A stretch of DNA of 9,600 bases, taken from an uncultured Saprospiraceae bacterium. Lineage in GTDB: Bacteria; Bacteroidota; Bacteroidia; Chitinophagales; Saprospiraceae. Below, in pieces: positions 1 through 5,725 of this stretch. The notes beneath the pieces were generated by a model. It was not told the DNA's origin and did not search any database. It saw only the letters and a program-made list of their open reading frames with translations. The number at the start of each line of letters is the position of its first letter. Position 1 is the first letter of the stretch. The DNA is taken from NCBI GenBank assembly GCA_937864255.1, contig CALMIT010000121.1, forward strand, positions 1 to 9,600, written 5' to 3'. The position numbers and the translations under genes were made by a program.

Positions 1-691
1 GCGTAAGAATGCCGGCGGCAAAAGTGCTTATGAACTGTCTGCGTTCGTGGCGGGTCATGGCGCGACGCGGACTGCGCAGCAATTCGTCTTCCTGCGTCGG
101 CGGGGGTATTTGTTCCAGCATGATTCCAAAAATCAGCAGGAAAGGCAAAAAAATCAGTCCGCTGACAAAAGGCATCCAAAATTCGGAATAGCCCAAACTG
201 TCCATCACCCACTTGCCGACAGATTTGACCGCGCCGGAAGAAACGATAAAACTGACGCTCAGCCCCGCGCCCAGTATTTCGGAAAACCTCCGCCCTTCCA
301 GGTAAGAAAACACAATGCCCCAAATCATTCCCAAAGGCAGCCCGTTGAAAAACAGGCAAAGCAGTTTCCACCGCACTGGCACGAGGGCAAAGAAAAAAAG
401 CGCCGTTTCTGCCGCCAATATCAAACCGACCAGAAAAAACAGCCGCCCGCGCCCCCGGCCTAATTCGCTGATAACTTTAATACCGATAAATTTTGAGAGC
501 ACATAACCGGCGACTTGAGCGATAATGAGCCATATTTTAAAATCCAGACCCCAAAGATTCAATCCTTCAAAAGTGGCTACGGTGAAAGGTTTGCGGTAAG
601 CATACATGCAAAAATAAGCGCCGAAAGCAGCCAGCATGGCGAAGGAAACGAAATAAAAAGAAGGTGCTTTTTGCAGCCAGCGGCGCAGCAT
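1..691 (-). CDS. DUF5690 family MFS-like membrane protein (C-terminus outside window)
   Basis: The reverse strand is open from an ATG at 689-691 to the left edge, giving the first 230 residues with no stop. The protein starts MLRRWLQKAPSFYF and is strongly hydrophobic, with likely membrane segments near residues 12-30, 51-70, 84-103, 108-129, 139-156 and 171-191. Motifs that fit DUF5690, a Bacteroidota family of MFS-like transporters, are AYFCMYAYRKPF (residues 25-36), NGLPLGMIWGIVFSYLEGRR (116-135) and a polar loop at 193-220. DUF5690 proteins are roughly twice this length, so about half is seen. The YRK-F motif in the first helix recalls organophosphate:phosphate antiporters (GlpT/UhpT type); that link is inference and the substrate is unknown. 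No Shine-Dalgarno sequence precedes the ATG and no other in-frame ATG lies just upstream. The family call is from recognition of the sequence pattern. Confidence 0.82.
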   Translation of the reverse strand, partial: MLRRWLQKAPSFYFVSFAMLAAFGAYFCMYAYRKPFTVATFEGLNLWGLDFKIWLIIAQVAGYVLSKFIGIKVISELGRGRGRLFFLVGLILAAETALFFFALVPVRWKLLCLFFNGLPLGMIWGIVFSYLEGRRFSEILGAGLSVSFIVSSGAVKSVGKWVMDSLGYSEFWMPFVSGLIFLPFLLIFGIMLEQIPPPTQEDELLRSPRRAMTRHERRQFISTFAAGILT

Positions 692-789
692 GCGAGGATT
701 TTTGAAGTTTAGAAATCTTCAGCAAAATTGGATGATGGAATCTGAAAACCAGGAAAGTGAAAATCAAGATAGAATTAAAGAATTGTAAA

Positions 790-818
790 CAAAAAAGGCT
801 ACTCCGATCAAGTAGCCA
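790..818 (-). terminator. Intrinsic terminator, leftward
   Basis: A perfect 7-bp stem (797-803 with 811-817, GGCTACT/AGTAGCC) has a 7-base loop. On the minus strand it is followed at once by six T (791-796). It lies 100 bases upstream of the DUF5690 start in the same orientation, so it either ends a small RNA or attenuates the DUF5690 transcript. Confidence 0.75.
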
Positions 819-941
819 CCCTAATAATCTCACTATATGAAAAAACTCCGTAACCTTGAAAAAAGTAGGCTGCCTGTTCTCGTGATTCACAAACAGCCTC
901 CTTCAAAACCTCTGACTGTCAAGTAGTGTATGAAACGTAAG
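790..941 (-). ncRNA. Candidate structured RNA or leader attenuator upstream of DUF5690 gene
   Basis: No protein explains the terminator at 790-818, so a transcript should begin within about 150 bases to its right. The stretch folds into a long irregular hairpin. The outer arms are 831-835 with 924-928 (CACTA/TAGTG) and 838-840 with 919-921. The upper arms are 856-860 with 902-906 (TTGAA/TTCAA) and 868-872 with 894-898 (GGCTG/CAGCC). An apical stem of 874-878 with 892-896 and 882-884 with 888-890 gives an alternative register. A large unpaired region lies near 841-855 and 907-918. A closing stem, central bubble and long terminal hairpin are also the outline of 6S RNA, but I see no decisive 6S signature. 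Alternatively it is a cis leader: the 8-mer TCAAGTAG occurs both at 919-926 and in the terminator arm at 808-815, so the two copies could compete for the same partner. The right-hand limit is set by a possible -7 box at 948-955. Confidence 0.4.
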
Positions 942-947
942 ACGACG

Positions 948-955
948 CAAAAGTG
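948..955 (-). promoter_or_regulatory. Possible Bacteroidota -7 promoter box for the structured RNA
   Basis: The minus strand reads CACTTTTG, matching the Bacteroidota -7 consensus TAnnTTTG except at the first base. It is followed by GCGTCGTC, so transcription would begin near 940. No TTTG -33 box lies at the expected 19-21 base distance, so support is weak. Confidence 0.22.
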
Positions 956-1106
956 AACCGGCAAGATGAAGTGTGTGTGAAAGAGAAATGAATATTGAAT
1001 AAAGTTTTGGAAAAGGGAGACAGATTTTTATTCAAAAGCTGTGAGCATTGCAACTCATTTCACTGTTGCTTGTTTGCTTCCTGATTAAAAATACTTCTCA
1101 CCAAAA

Positions 1107-1769
1107 ATGATCTCTACCATGAAAAAAATCGGAATACTCGGCTCCGGCGGCGTCGCCAAAACACTGGGCAGCGGATTTTTAAAACACGGCTACGATGTGA
1201 TGCTCGGCTCGCGCGATCAATCCAAACTCGCCGAATGGCTGTCCGGCACAGACGGAAAAGCGAAAACCGGCAGCTTTGAAGAAGCCGCAAAATTTGGCGA
1301 CATTATCGTCTTGGCCATCAACGGAAAACACGCCGCCGATGTGCTGAATCTCGCCGGCGCGAGCAACCTCGAAGGCAAAACGATCATAGACGCAACCAAC
1401 CCGATTGACGAAACCGCTGGTCCGGTCAACGGCGCGCTGCGCTTTTTCACGCCTGCCAACTCGTCTTTGATGGAACAGTTGCAAAATGAACACCCGAAGG
1501 CGCATTTTGTAAAAGCGTTCAACTCGGTGGGTGCGGCGTTTATGGTTGATCCGCAATTTCCAGGCGGCAAACCGACCATGTTTATTTGTGGCAATGAGGT
1601 CGCGGCGAAAAAAGAAACAACCGATATTTTAACCGAATTCGGCTGGGAAACCGAGGACATGGGACCCGCCGAAGTAGCCGGCAGTATCGAGCAGTTGTGC
1701 ATTCTCTGGTGTGCCCCCGGCTTCCTGAAAAACCAATGGACACACGCTTTTAAATTGCTGAAGATGTGA
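1107..1769 (+). CDS. NAD(P)-binding oxidoreductase, F420-oxidoreductase-like (COG2085 type)
   Basis: This 220-residue protein has an N-terminal Rossmann fold. The dinucleotide loop IGILGSGGVAKTL spans residues 8-20 and LGSRDQSK spans 33-40. The Ser-Arg pair after the second strand is typical of NADPH preference. IIDATNPI (93-100) and VKAFNSVGA (135-143) match the conserved core of the F420:NADP oxidoreductase superfamily (PF03807 region). Length fits the family. Bacterial members are often annotated as NADPH-dependent F420 reductases, but no F420 biosynthesis gene is in view and F420 is not typical of Bacteroidota, so the real substrate is unknown. No signal peptide is seen, so it is probably cytosolic. 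Two starts are possible: the ATG at 1107 and one at 1119. The second gives MKKIGILGSG, the usual family N-terminus, and may be the true start. The gene appears monocistronic and has its own terminator. Confidence 0.88.
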   Translation: MISTMKKIGILGSGGVAKTLGSGFLKHGYDVMLGSRDQSKLAEWLSGTDGKAKTGSFEEAAKFGDIIVLAINGKHAADVLNLAGASNLEGKTIIDATNPIDETAGPVNGALRFFTPANSSLMEQLQNEHPKAHFVKAFNSVGAAFMVDPQFPGGKPTMFICGNEVAAKKETTDILTEFGWETEDMGPAEVAGSIEQLCILWCAPGFLKNQWTHAFKLLKM

Positions 1770-1793
1770 TAAAAGCCTGAGCCAAAAAGATGC

Positions 1794-1830
1794 AAAAGGC
1801 TTCATCTGTTGAGAGATGAAGCCTTTTGTT
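1794..1830 (+). terminator. Intrinsic terminator of the oxidoreductase gene
   Basis: A perfect 14-bp inverted repeat (1794-1807 with 1814-1827, AAAAGGCTTCATCT and its complement) has the loop GTTGAG. It lies 24 bases after the stop codon and is followed by a T-rich run. The A/T-ended stem may also work in the opposite direction. Confidence 0.88.
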
Positions 1831-2136
1831 TTATTCCGCCTGCCTTCCTCATAAAAGTGACTGCCGCAAAAATTGTGTGCGCAGCTTTGAAATACGAATT
1901 GGAGTTGTTAGCTTGGTCGCTCATTTACCCACCAAACATACTTCTGAGAGAAAGCTATTATTTTAAGTATAACAAATCAGGAATTTGGATTTATCGCCAA
2001 AAGGAGGGAGTAAAGTAGTATACGCATAGGTGGCATACTCGAAAACGATGATGTAAAGACGCAATGCATATTTGCATAGTCGTTTTTGAAGATCCACTTG
2101 TTGTCGGAATAAAAAAAATATTGATAATTTGTATTA
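1831..2136. other. Intergenic region, left flank of the AT-rich orphan gene
   Basis: Open frames here are short and their codons look random, so I see no supported gene. G+C falls from the core-gene level to the very low level of the following gene, so the left edge of the accessory insert should lie here. The only structure I can support is the hairpin repeat at 2042-2086. There is no tRNA and no recognisable integrase or transposase fragment. Confidence 0.5.
2042..2086. repeat. Degenerate hairpin repeat
   Basis: An outer 7-bp stem pairs 2042-2048 (AAAACGA) with 2080-2086 (TCGTTTT). An inner stem pairs 2064-2068 (ATGCA) with 2073-2077 (TGCAT). Between them lies GTAAAGACGCAATGCA (2053-2068), which resembles one arm of the GTAGAGACGCAA... 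palindromic repeats I know from many bacterial genomes; that link is from memory. The right arm would be eroded. The T run at its end might make it a weak plus-strand terminator. Confidence 0.4.
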
Positions 2137-3438
2137 ATGAAGCATAACAAAAAGGAAAGATTAATACCTGATATTTTAAATGAAATGGATAGCGTTTCGA
2201 ATGGGTTTTGGTCTATTCCAAGTGGGAGTTTTTCAGAATTAACAGCATATTACTCTGAAAATTTAGAAAGATGCATTTCTGGCGCTAATTCAATTGCCGA
2301 TAATCATACTAAGGAGGCTGCACTTTTTTGGAGTGAATTAATTAGAACTGATTTTATTATTAAATTTGGAATTGAGTCACAATTTAATTTAAACTTTAAA
2401 AAAAAAGTTGATGATTTAAAAGAAGCCGTTTCTATAATTAAAAACACATTTGAAAATTCTTATGAATATTTTGCATATTATACGATTTCCGATAAATTAG
2501 AAACTGATAAATTATACAATTTATGGTACAAACCCTTTAAAGCAAAAGAGCTTGCGACCGAAAAAGAAGATTCATTTTGGACTATTGATGGCAAAAAAGT
2601 TTCTGGAAAATACTGGGTACTAAATAATTGTGAGTTGCTAAAATTTTCAGACCTTGATATAAAGTTGATGAAATCTATCAGAGATGCTGAGAGCCATGAA
2701 AATCTTGTATATACACTTGAAGGTATCGCCATACTTGAAGGAAAGAAAACAAAAGAACTAAGAAAAGAGGAAGTAATTAGGTTTGCTGAATTCTTAAAAG
2801 AATGCATAGGTTTAGTTTTTCATTTTGCACTTACATTTTTAATAAAGGAAAAATTTTGGATTTTTCTATCTTCATTTATAGCGACTGAGAACAAATATCG
2901 AAACAGCGATGCTCCTTTCCATTTATTAGGGAAAATAAGCGAAAAAAGAAAAGAAAAATTAGATTTAGCAAATCTGATTAAACCTGGTTTTTGCGCAATA
3001 ATCGCACTATTTATTAAATATGCTTTACACGAAATATGGAACGATATTGAAGCAGAAAGTACCAGATTAAACAATAGATTGAAGAATATTGGTTTTAAAT
3101 TCAAAACTGATGAAATAGAAAATTTAAGACTGAGTGCCCAATGTGATTTGTATAATACGATTTCGTTATTCAACTATAAAACAAGACAACTTTCGTTAGG
3201 CATTAAAGAAGATATATTTGAAAACAAGACGATCGAAAACATTAAAGACGCAGATTTTGAAACTTTGTTTTCAGATATGCAGACAACTGCACAGTCAGTA
3301 TTAAGGTTAAAAAAATCAAAAGAAAATATGTGGCTTTTAATGTCAATATTTTTAGGCGTTGGACTCACTGTAATCCTGCCAATTGGTAGATTGTACAATA
3401 GTTTTGATGCTCTAATAATCCCTTCAAGCGAGAAATAA
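2137..3438 (+). CDS. AT-rich orphan protein with possible HEPN-like R-x4-H motif and C-terminal membrane segment
   Basis: I do not recognise this 433-residue protein as a named family. It is largely helical and charged. Around residues 170-230 it reads SDLDIKLMKSIRDAESHENL, then a short strand-like stretch (VYTLEGIAIL), then a helix from EEVIRF. The R182-x4-H187 spacing and its setting resemble HEPN-type domains, where such an Arg/His pair forms a ribonuclease site in many toxins and abortive-infection proteins; this is an inference from one motif. Residues 223-248 and 281-297 are hydrophobic, and 398-418 (MWLLMSIFLGVGL onward) is a good membrane-anchor candidate. No signal peptide is present. 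Base composition is very unlike its neighbours: 2341-2400 has 10 G/C in 60, against 37 in 60 at 1381-1440. The gene stands alone, without a partner antitoxin. A possible promoter (TTGTCG at 2101, GATAAT at 2123) would give an almost leaderless mRNA, but in such AT-rich DNA this may be chance. There is no Shine-Dalgarno sequence. The coding call is strong from the length of the open frame; the function is open. Confidence 0.85.
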   Translation: MKHNKKERLIPDILNEMDSVSNGFWSIPSGSFSELTAYYSENLERCISGANSIADNHTKEAALFWSELIRTDFIIKFGIESQFNLNFKKKVDDLKEAVSIIKNTFENSYEYFAYYTISDKLETDKLYNLWYKPFKAKELATEKEDSFWTIDGKKVSGKYWVLNNCELLKFSDLDIKLMKSIRDAESHENLVYTLEGIAILEGKKTKELRKEEVIRFAEFLKECIGLVFHFALTFLIKEKFWIFLSSFIATENKYRNSDAPFHLLGKISEKRKEKLDLANLIKPGFCAIIALFIKYALHEIWNDIEAESTRLNNRLKNIGFKFKTDEIENLRLSAQCDLYNTISLFNYKTRQLSLGIKEDIFENKTIENIKDADFETLFSDMQTTAQSVLRLKKSKENMWLLMSIFLGVGLTVILPIGRLYNSFDALIIPSSEK

Positions 3439-3442
3439 AACC

Positions 3443-3515
3443 GAGAACAAGGCTTTACGAAAATGCCGCCCAAAAGCCCACACACGGTGGCACGACAGCA
3501 AGCCAACCGTTATAA
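3443..3515 (+). repeat. attC-like imperfect palindrome after the orphan gene
   Basis: It begins five bases after the stop codon. The outer core triplets are AAC (3446-3448) and GTT (3509-3511). Inside them GGCTT (3451-3455) pairs with AAGCC (3500-3504), and TGCCGCC (3464-3470) pairs with GGTGGCA (3486-3492) with one G-T pair. The order of core, arm, variable centre, arm, core and the 73-base size are those of integron attC sites, which lie at the 3' end of single-gene cassettes. The right core GTTATAA does not fully match GTTRRRY and the left core is poor, so it may be a diverged site or just a transcript-end hairpin. Confidence 0.35.
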
Positions 3516-3642
3516 TGCCCGCACTAAATATTTCAAAACACCACACAAAATCAGTGTTATTTAATCCGCCCTGACGGAGATGCCGCGCGAACGGAGCTGT
3601 TCTTTTTTAAATCAAACTTTTCCTCCCCCTGCCCCCTCCAAA

Positions 3643-3802
3643 GGGGGATTTTTCAAATCAATTGCCGCGCCATTCATGGCGGGGTGAGTGGTGTATGTGC
3701 CCCCGGCTTTAGCCAAATTAAGCGCTTTGGCTAAAGCCATTTTCATTTTGTTTTCATATTCTCCGCCTTGAAAGGCGGAGCTATTGATCTCGCGCATCCC
3801 CC
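3643..3802. repeat. 160-bp inverted-repeat element with internal hairpins
   Basis: The two 23-base ends (3643-3665 and 3780-3802) are inverted relative to each other and agree at 16 of 23 positions. Shared blocks are GC(A/T)ATTGAT and ATCCCCC, and a GGCG block just inside both also matches. The interior holds a perfect 13-bp hairpin (3705-3717 with 3726-3738, GGCTTTAGCCAAA and its complement, 8-base loop) and an 8-bp hairpin (3761-3768 with 3773-3780, CTCCGCCT/AGGCGGAG). There is no coding capacity for a transposase, so it resembles a MITE-like or REP-like element. No flanking target duplication is evident by eye. Confidence 0.55.
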
Positions 3803-3875
3803 CAGCCTCTCCAAAATGGACGCCGGGCAAGAAGCACCACCCGAACAAAAAATAGTATTTATAAAAATTAAAACC

Positions 3876-5630
3876 TCACCTCCGCCTTTCCACCGCATCC
3901 AAAATCAGCCCCTTCGTATCATAAGCCCGGAAAAAAATCTTTTTGGAGGAAGCGCTGAACTTGCCGAAATGGTGGCGCATGATCACCGTGTCCATTTTTG
4001 AAAATGCATCTGTGGGAAGCGGCAGGGGTGGCGTTTCCAATCCGCCGCCCGCGCCGCCCAAAATCAAAAAAGTGGTTTTCTGCCTTCCGTACATTCTCTC
4101 CAACCGCTCGTAATCGTGCGTGTGACCGGACACCACAAAGTCAATTTTTGCACTTTCCATCACCGGCTCCAAAAGCTCCCGCACGCAGGCATCGCCCGCA
4201 TAACCCTCCCAGCCCTGACTGAAAGGCGGCTGGTGCATCAGCACAAAACGCCAGTCGGCATTTTTCCACGCCGCCGATTCGACAGCCCGGTAAAAAAATT
4301 CCTTTTGTTCTTTTTCAAAACTGATTGGGAAAGTGGTATTCGGGTCAAGTCCGATGAAACAAATCCGCCCGTATGATTTTATAAAATACGGCTGCGTATG
4401 CCTGTATTTTTGGAAATTGGCCGCCTGCAAATCGTCGTAATATCCGTCGTAATCGTGATTGCCGCCCACCAGCCAAACCGGCATTTTTTGAGCCGCCGGA
4501 TGAAGCACATCAAAAAAATCCCACCATTGCGCGGCACGAGCGCCGTAGCCGACCAAGTCGCCCACGCCGATGGTAAAATCCGCCGACAAAAACTCCGGCA
4601 AAGCCGTGATTTTTTGAAAAGTGTCCAGACCGTTTTGGCTATCCGCCCAAATAGTAAACTCCACATTATCAATCACTTCGGGAGGCAGGCTAAAATGAAA
4701 TACCTCCGACCAGGCGTCCGATTGGTTGACCTGATATGTGTAATTTTTTCCTTTCTCAAGCCGCGAAAGATAAAACCGGACTACCCCGTTTTTCGGGATT
4801 TGCGTCAGACTGTCCAAAGTCTGCGCGCCTGTTTTTTGAAAATACAGTCTGACCGGCGCGTCGTGAGTAGTTTCCAAAAAAATACGCACCGAATCCGCGC
4901 CGCAAAAATCCGTGACCGGCCCGGCCAAAAAGTACGGCAAGCCTTCCAGTTGCTTTTCCAATTCGTCTATTCCGCTCGCATTTTCAAAGCCGGCGGGTAA
5001 TTTTTTCAAATGAAGCAGTTTTTTGAAAAAGACAGCCCGCTGCTCCGCCTCTCCGATTGCGACGCGGTATTGCTCAAAGTCATTTTTATCAAAAACATCC
5101 ACTTTATTCAGCCCGCCCTTCATCGCATTATTGAGTACTCTGACGACCAGACGGCTGTTTTTTGAATGCGTATTTATTTCAAAAAATCCGCCCGGCGCGC
5201 ACTGCTCAAGTTGTTCGCCGTCCAAAAACACCTGCGCGCCGTCGTCCGCTGCCGCGTGGATGATGAAAGGCGTCTCCGTCCGGATCGGGCTGCGGTACCA
5301 CATTGCGCGATTGGGCAGCAAGATGCGGTGTGGCAAATTAACCTGTTTCGCATTTTTAAAATCGGGGATGACAAAGGATTTCAGAGTTTCCGACTCCTTG
5401 CCCCCCTCATATTCCCAGGCGCCCGAAATGGAAAACAGCGGCGCCGGCCCGGCAGGTGCATTCGCCTGAAATCGCGTGTATGTTTCCAAATTCAGCCCGG
5501 CTATTGCCTGGCGCGGATTTTCAAAATCATAGGTCGGAGGCTGTAGTGGTAATTCTTTTGTCGCGTGCTGATTTTCCGGCACTCCCGAAAGGCAGCAAAA
5601 AAAGTATAAAATGAAGTTTAAAAAATTCAT
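3876..5630 (-). CDS. Exported calcineurin-like metallophosphoesterase with N-terminal accessory domains
   Basis: This 584-residue protein should hydrolyse a phosphate mono- or diester using a two-metal centre. The catalytic domain spans about 323-584. Visible motifs are WADSQNG (D330), GVGDLVGYG (D358), GGNHDYDG (N391, H392, D393), MHQPPF (H466) and SGHTHDYER (H503, H505). The first motif has D-x-Q rather than the usual D-x-H; purple acid phosphatases also lack that His. Residues 110-180 (WYRSPIRTETPF, then ADDGAQVFLDGEQL) look like a galactose-binding-type jelly roll. About 245-315 (VRLYFQKTG, then LEKGKNYTYQV) looks like the fibronectin-III-like domain that precedes purple-acid-phosphatase domains. 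The N-terminus NFLNFILYFFCCLSG is a short hydrophobic signal, perhaps a lipoprotein signal at C12 or C13, though the lipobox is poor. It is the last gene of the minus-strand cluster, 95 bases after the phosphodiesterase stop, with a terminator between. The natural substrate is unknown. Confidence 0.9.
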   Translation of the reverse strand: MNFLNFILYFFCCLSGVPENQHATKELPLQPPTYDFENPRQAIAGLNLETYTRFQANAPAGPAPLFSISGAWEYEGGKESETLKSFVIPDFKNAKQVNLPHRILLPNRAMWYRSPIRTETPFIIHAAADDGAQVFLDGEQLEQCAPGGFFEINTHSKNSRLVVRVLNNAMKGGLNKVDVFDKNDFEQYRVAIGEAEQRAVFFKKLLHLKKLPAGFENASGIDELEKQLEGLPYFLAGPVTDFCGADSVRIFLETTHDAPVRLYFQKTGAQTLDSLTQIPKNGVVRFYLSRLEKGKNYTYQVNQSDAWSEVFHFSLPPEVIDNVEFTIWADSQNGLDTFQKITALPEFLSADFTIGVGDLVGYGARAAQWWDFFDVLHPAAQKMPVWLVGGNHDYDGYYDDLQAANFQKYRHTQPYFIKSYGRICFIGLDPNTTFPISFEKEQKEFFYRAVESAAWKNADWRFVLMHQPPFSQGWEGYAGDACVRELLEPVMESAKIDFVVSGHTHDYERLERMYGRQKTTFLILGGAGGGLETPPLPLPTDAFSKMDTVIMRHHFGKFSASSKKIFFRAYDTKGLILDAVERRR

Positions 5631-5657
5631 AATGAACCACTTATGTGTTTTAAAAAC

Positions 5658-5690
5658 AAAAAAGGCTCCGCGTCAAAAACGTCCGGAGCC
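5658..5690 (-). terminator. Intrinsic terminator of the phosphodiesterase gene
   Basis: A 7-bp stem pairs 5664-5670 (GGCTCCG) with 5684-5690 (CGGAGCC), with an inner CGT/ACG pairing. On the minus strand it is followed by six T (5658-5663) and further T-rich sequence. It lies 36 bases after the phosphodiesterase stop and 28 bases before the next start, so the metallophosphoesterase needs read-through or its own promoter. Confidence 0.85.
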
Positions 5691-5725
5691 GGTTACCTAC
5701 AAATGCTACTACTTACCTATCATGT

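Larger units (their letters stand above)
692..1106. other. Intergenic region between divergent genes
   Basis: This 415-base stretch separates the minus-strand membrane protein from the plus-strand oxidoreductase. I see no convincing coding frame in it. The left half holds the minus-strand structured RNA candidate and its terminator, described separately. The part from about 956 to 1106 is AT-rich and should contain the plus-strand promoter, but no clean Bacteroidota TAnnTTTG -7 box with a TTTG -33 box is visible. The nearest match is around 1069-1075 (TTGTTTG), which is weak. Confidence 0.6.
3439..3875. other. Intergenic region with repeats, no supported gene
   Basis: This 437-base stretch separates the convergent orphan gene and phosphoesterase gene. 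It contains the attC-like palindrome, then about 127 bases (3516-3642) with nothing I can name, then the 160-bp inverted-repeat element. From 3803 to 3875 it becomes AT-rich. I see no clear intrinsic terminator for the phosphoesterase gene that ends at 3876. Short open frames here translate repeat sequence and are not credible genes. Confidence 0.55.

Noticed and set aside
47..463. Plus-strand open frame of 138 codons
   Set aside because: It is antisense to the DUF5690 frame, which has clear membrane helices. The translation is rich in Gln/Arg/Pro/His, as expected for the antisense of a hydrophobic protein.
567..890. Minus-strand open frame of 107 codons starting at a GTG
   Set aside because: It overlaps the DUF5690 start in another frame, begins inside the apical hairpin of the RNA candidate and passes through the terminator. 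Its composition is unlike a real protein.
1179..1795. Two minus-strand open frames of 125 and 192 codons
   Set aside because: Both are antisense to the oxidoreductase, which has intact Rossmann motifs on the plus strand.
1809..2018. Plus-strand open frame of 69 codons
   Set aside because: It starts inside the terminator stem, has no recognisable motif or ribosome site, and runs through a compositional transition.
3600..3815. Possible CRISPR array in the repeat-rich intergenic region
   Set aside because: The repeats are inverted and occur as single pairs. There are no regularly spaced direct repeats and no cas genes.
3612..4001. Small open frames on both strands (78 and 77 codons)
   Set aside because: They translate the two arms of the inverted-repeat element, giving similar AIDLxxPP peptides from opposite strands. 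That pattern comes from the repeat and not from a gene.
4398..5546. Several plus-strand open frames of 126-200 codons
   Set aside because: They are antisense to the metallophosphoesterase, whose metal motifs and domains are all in the minus frame.
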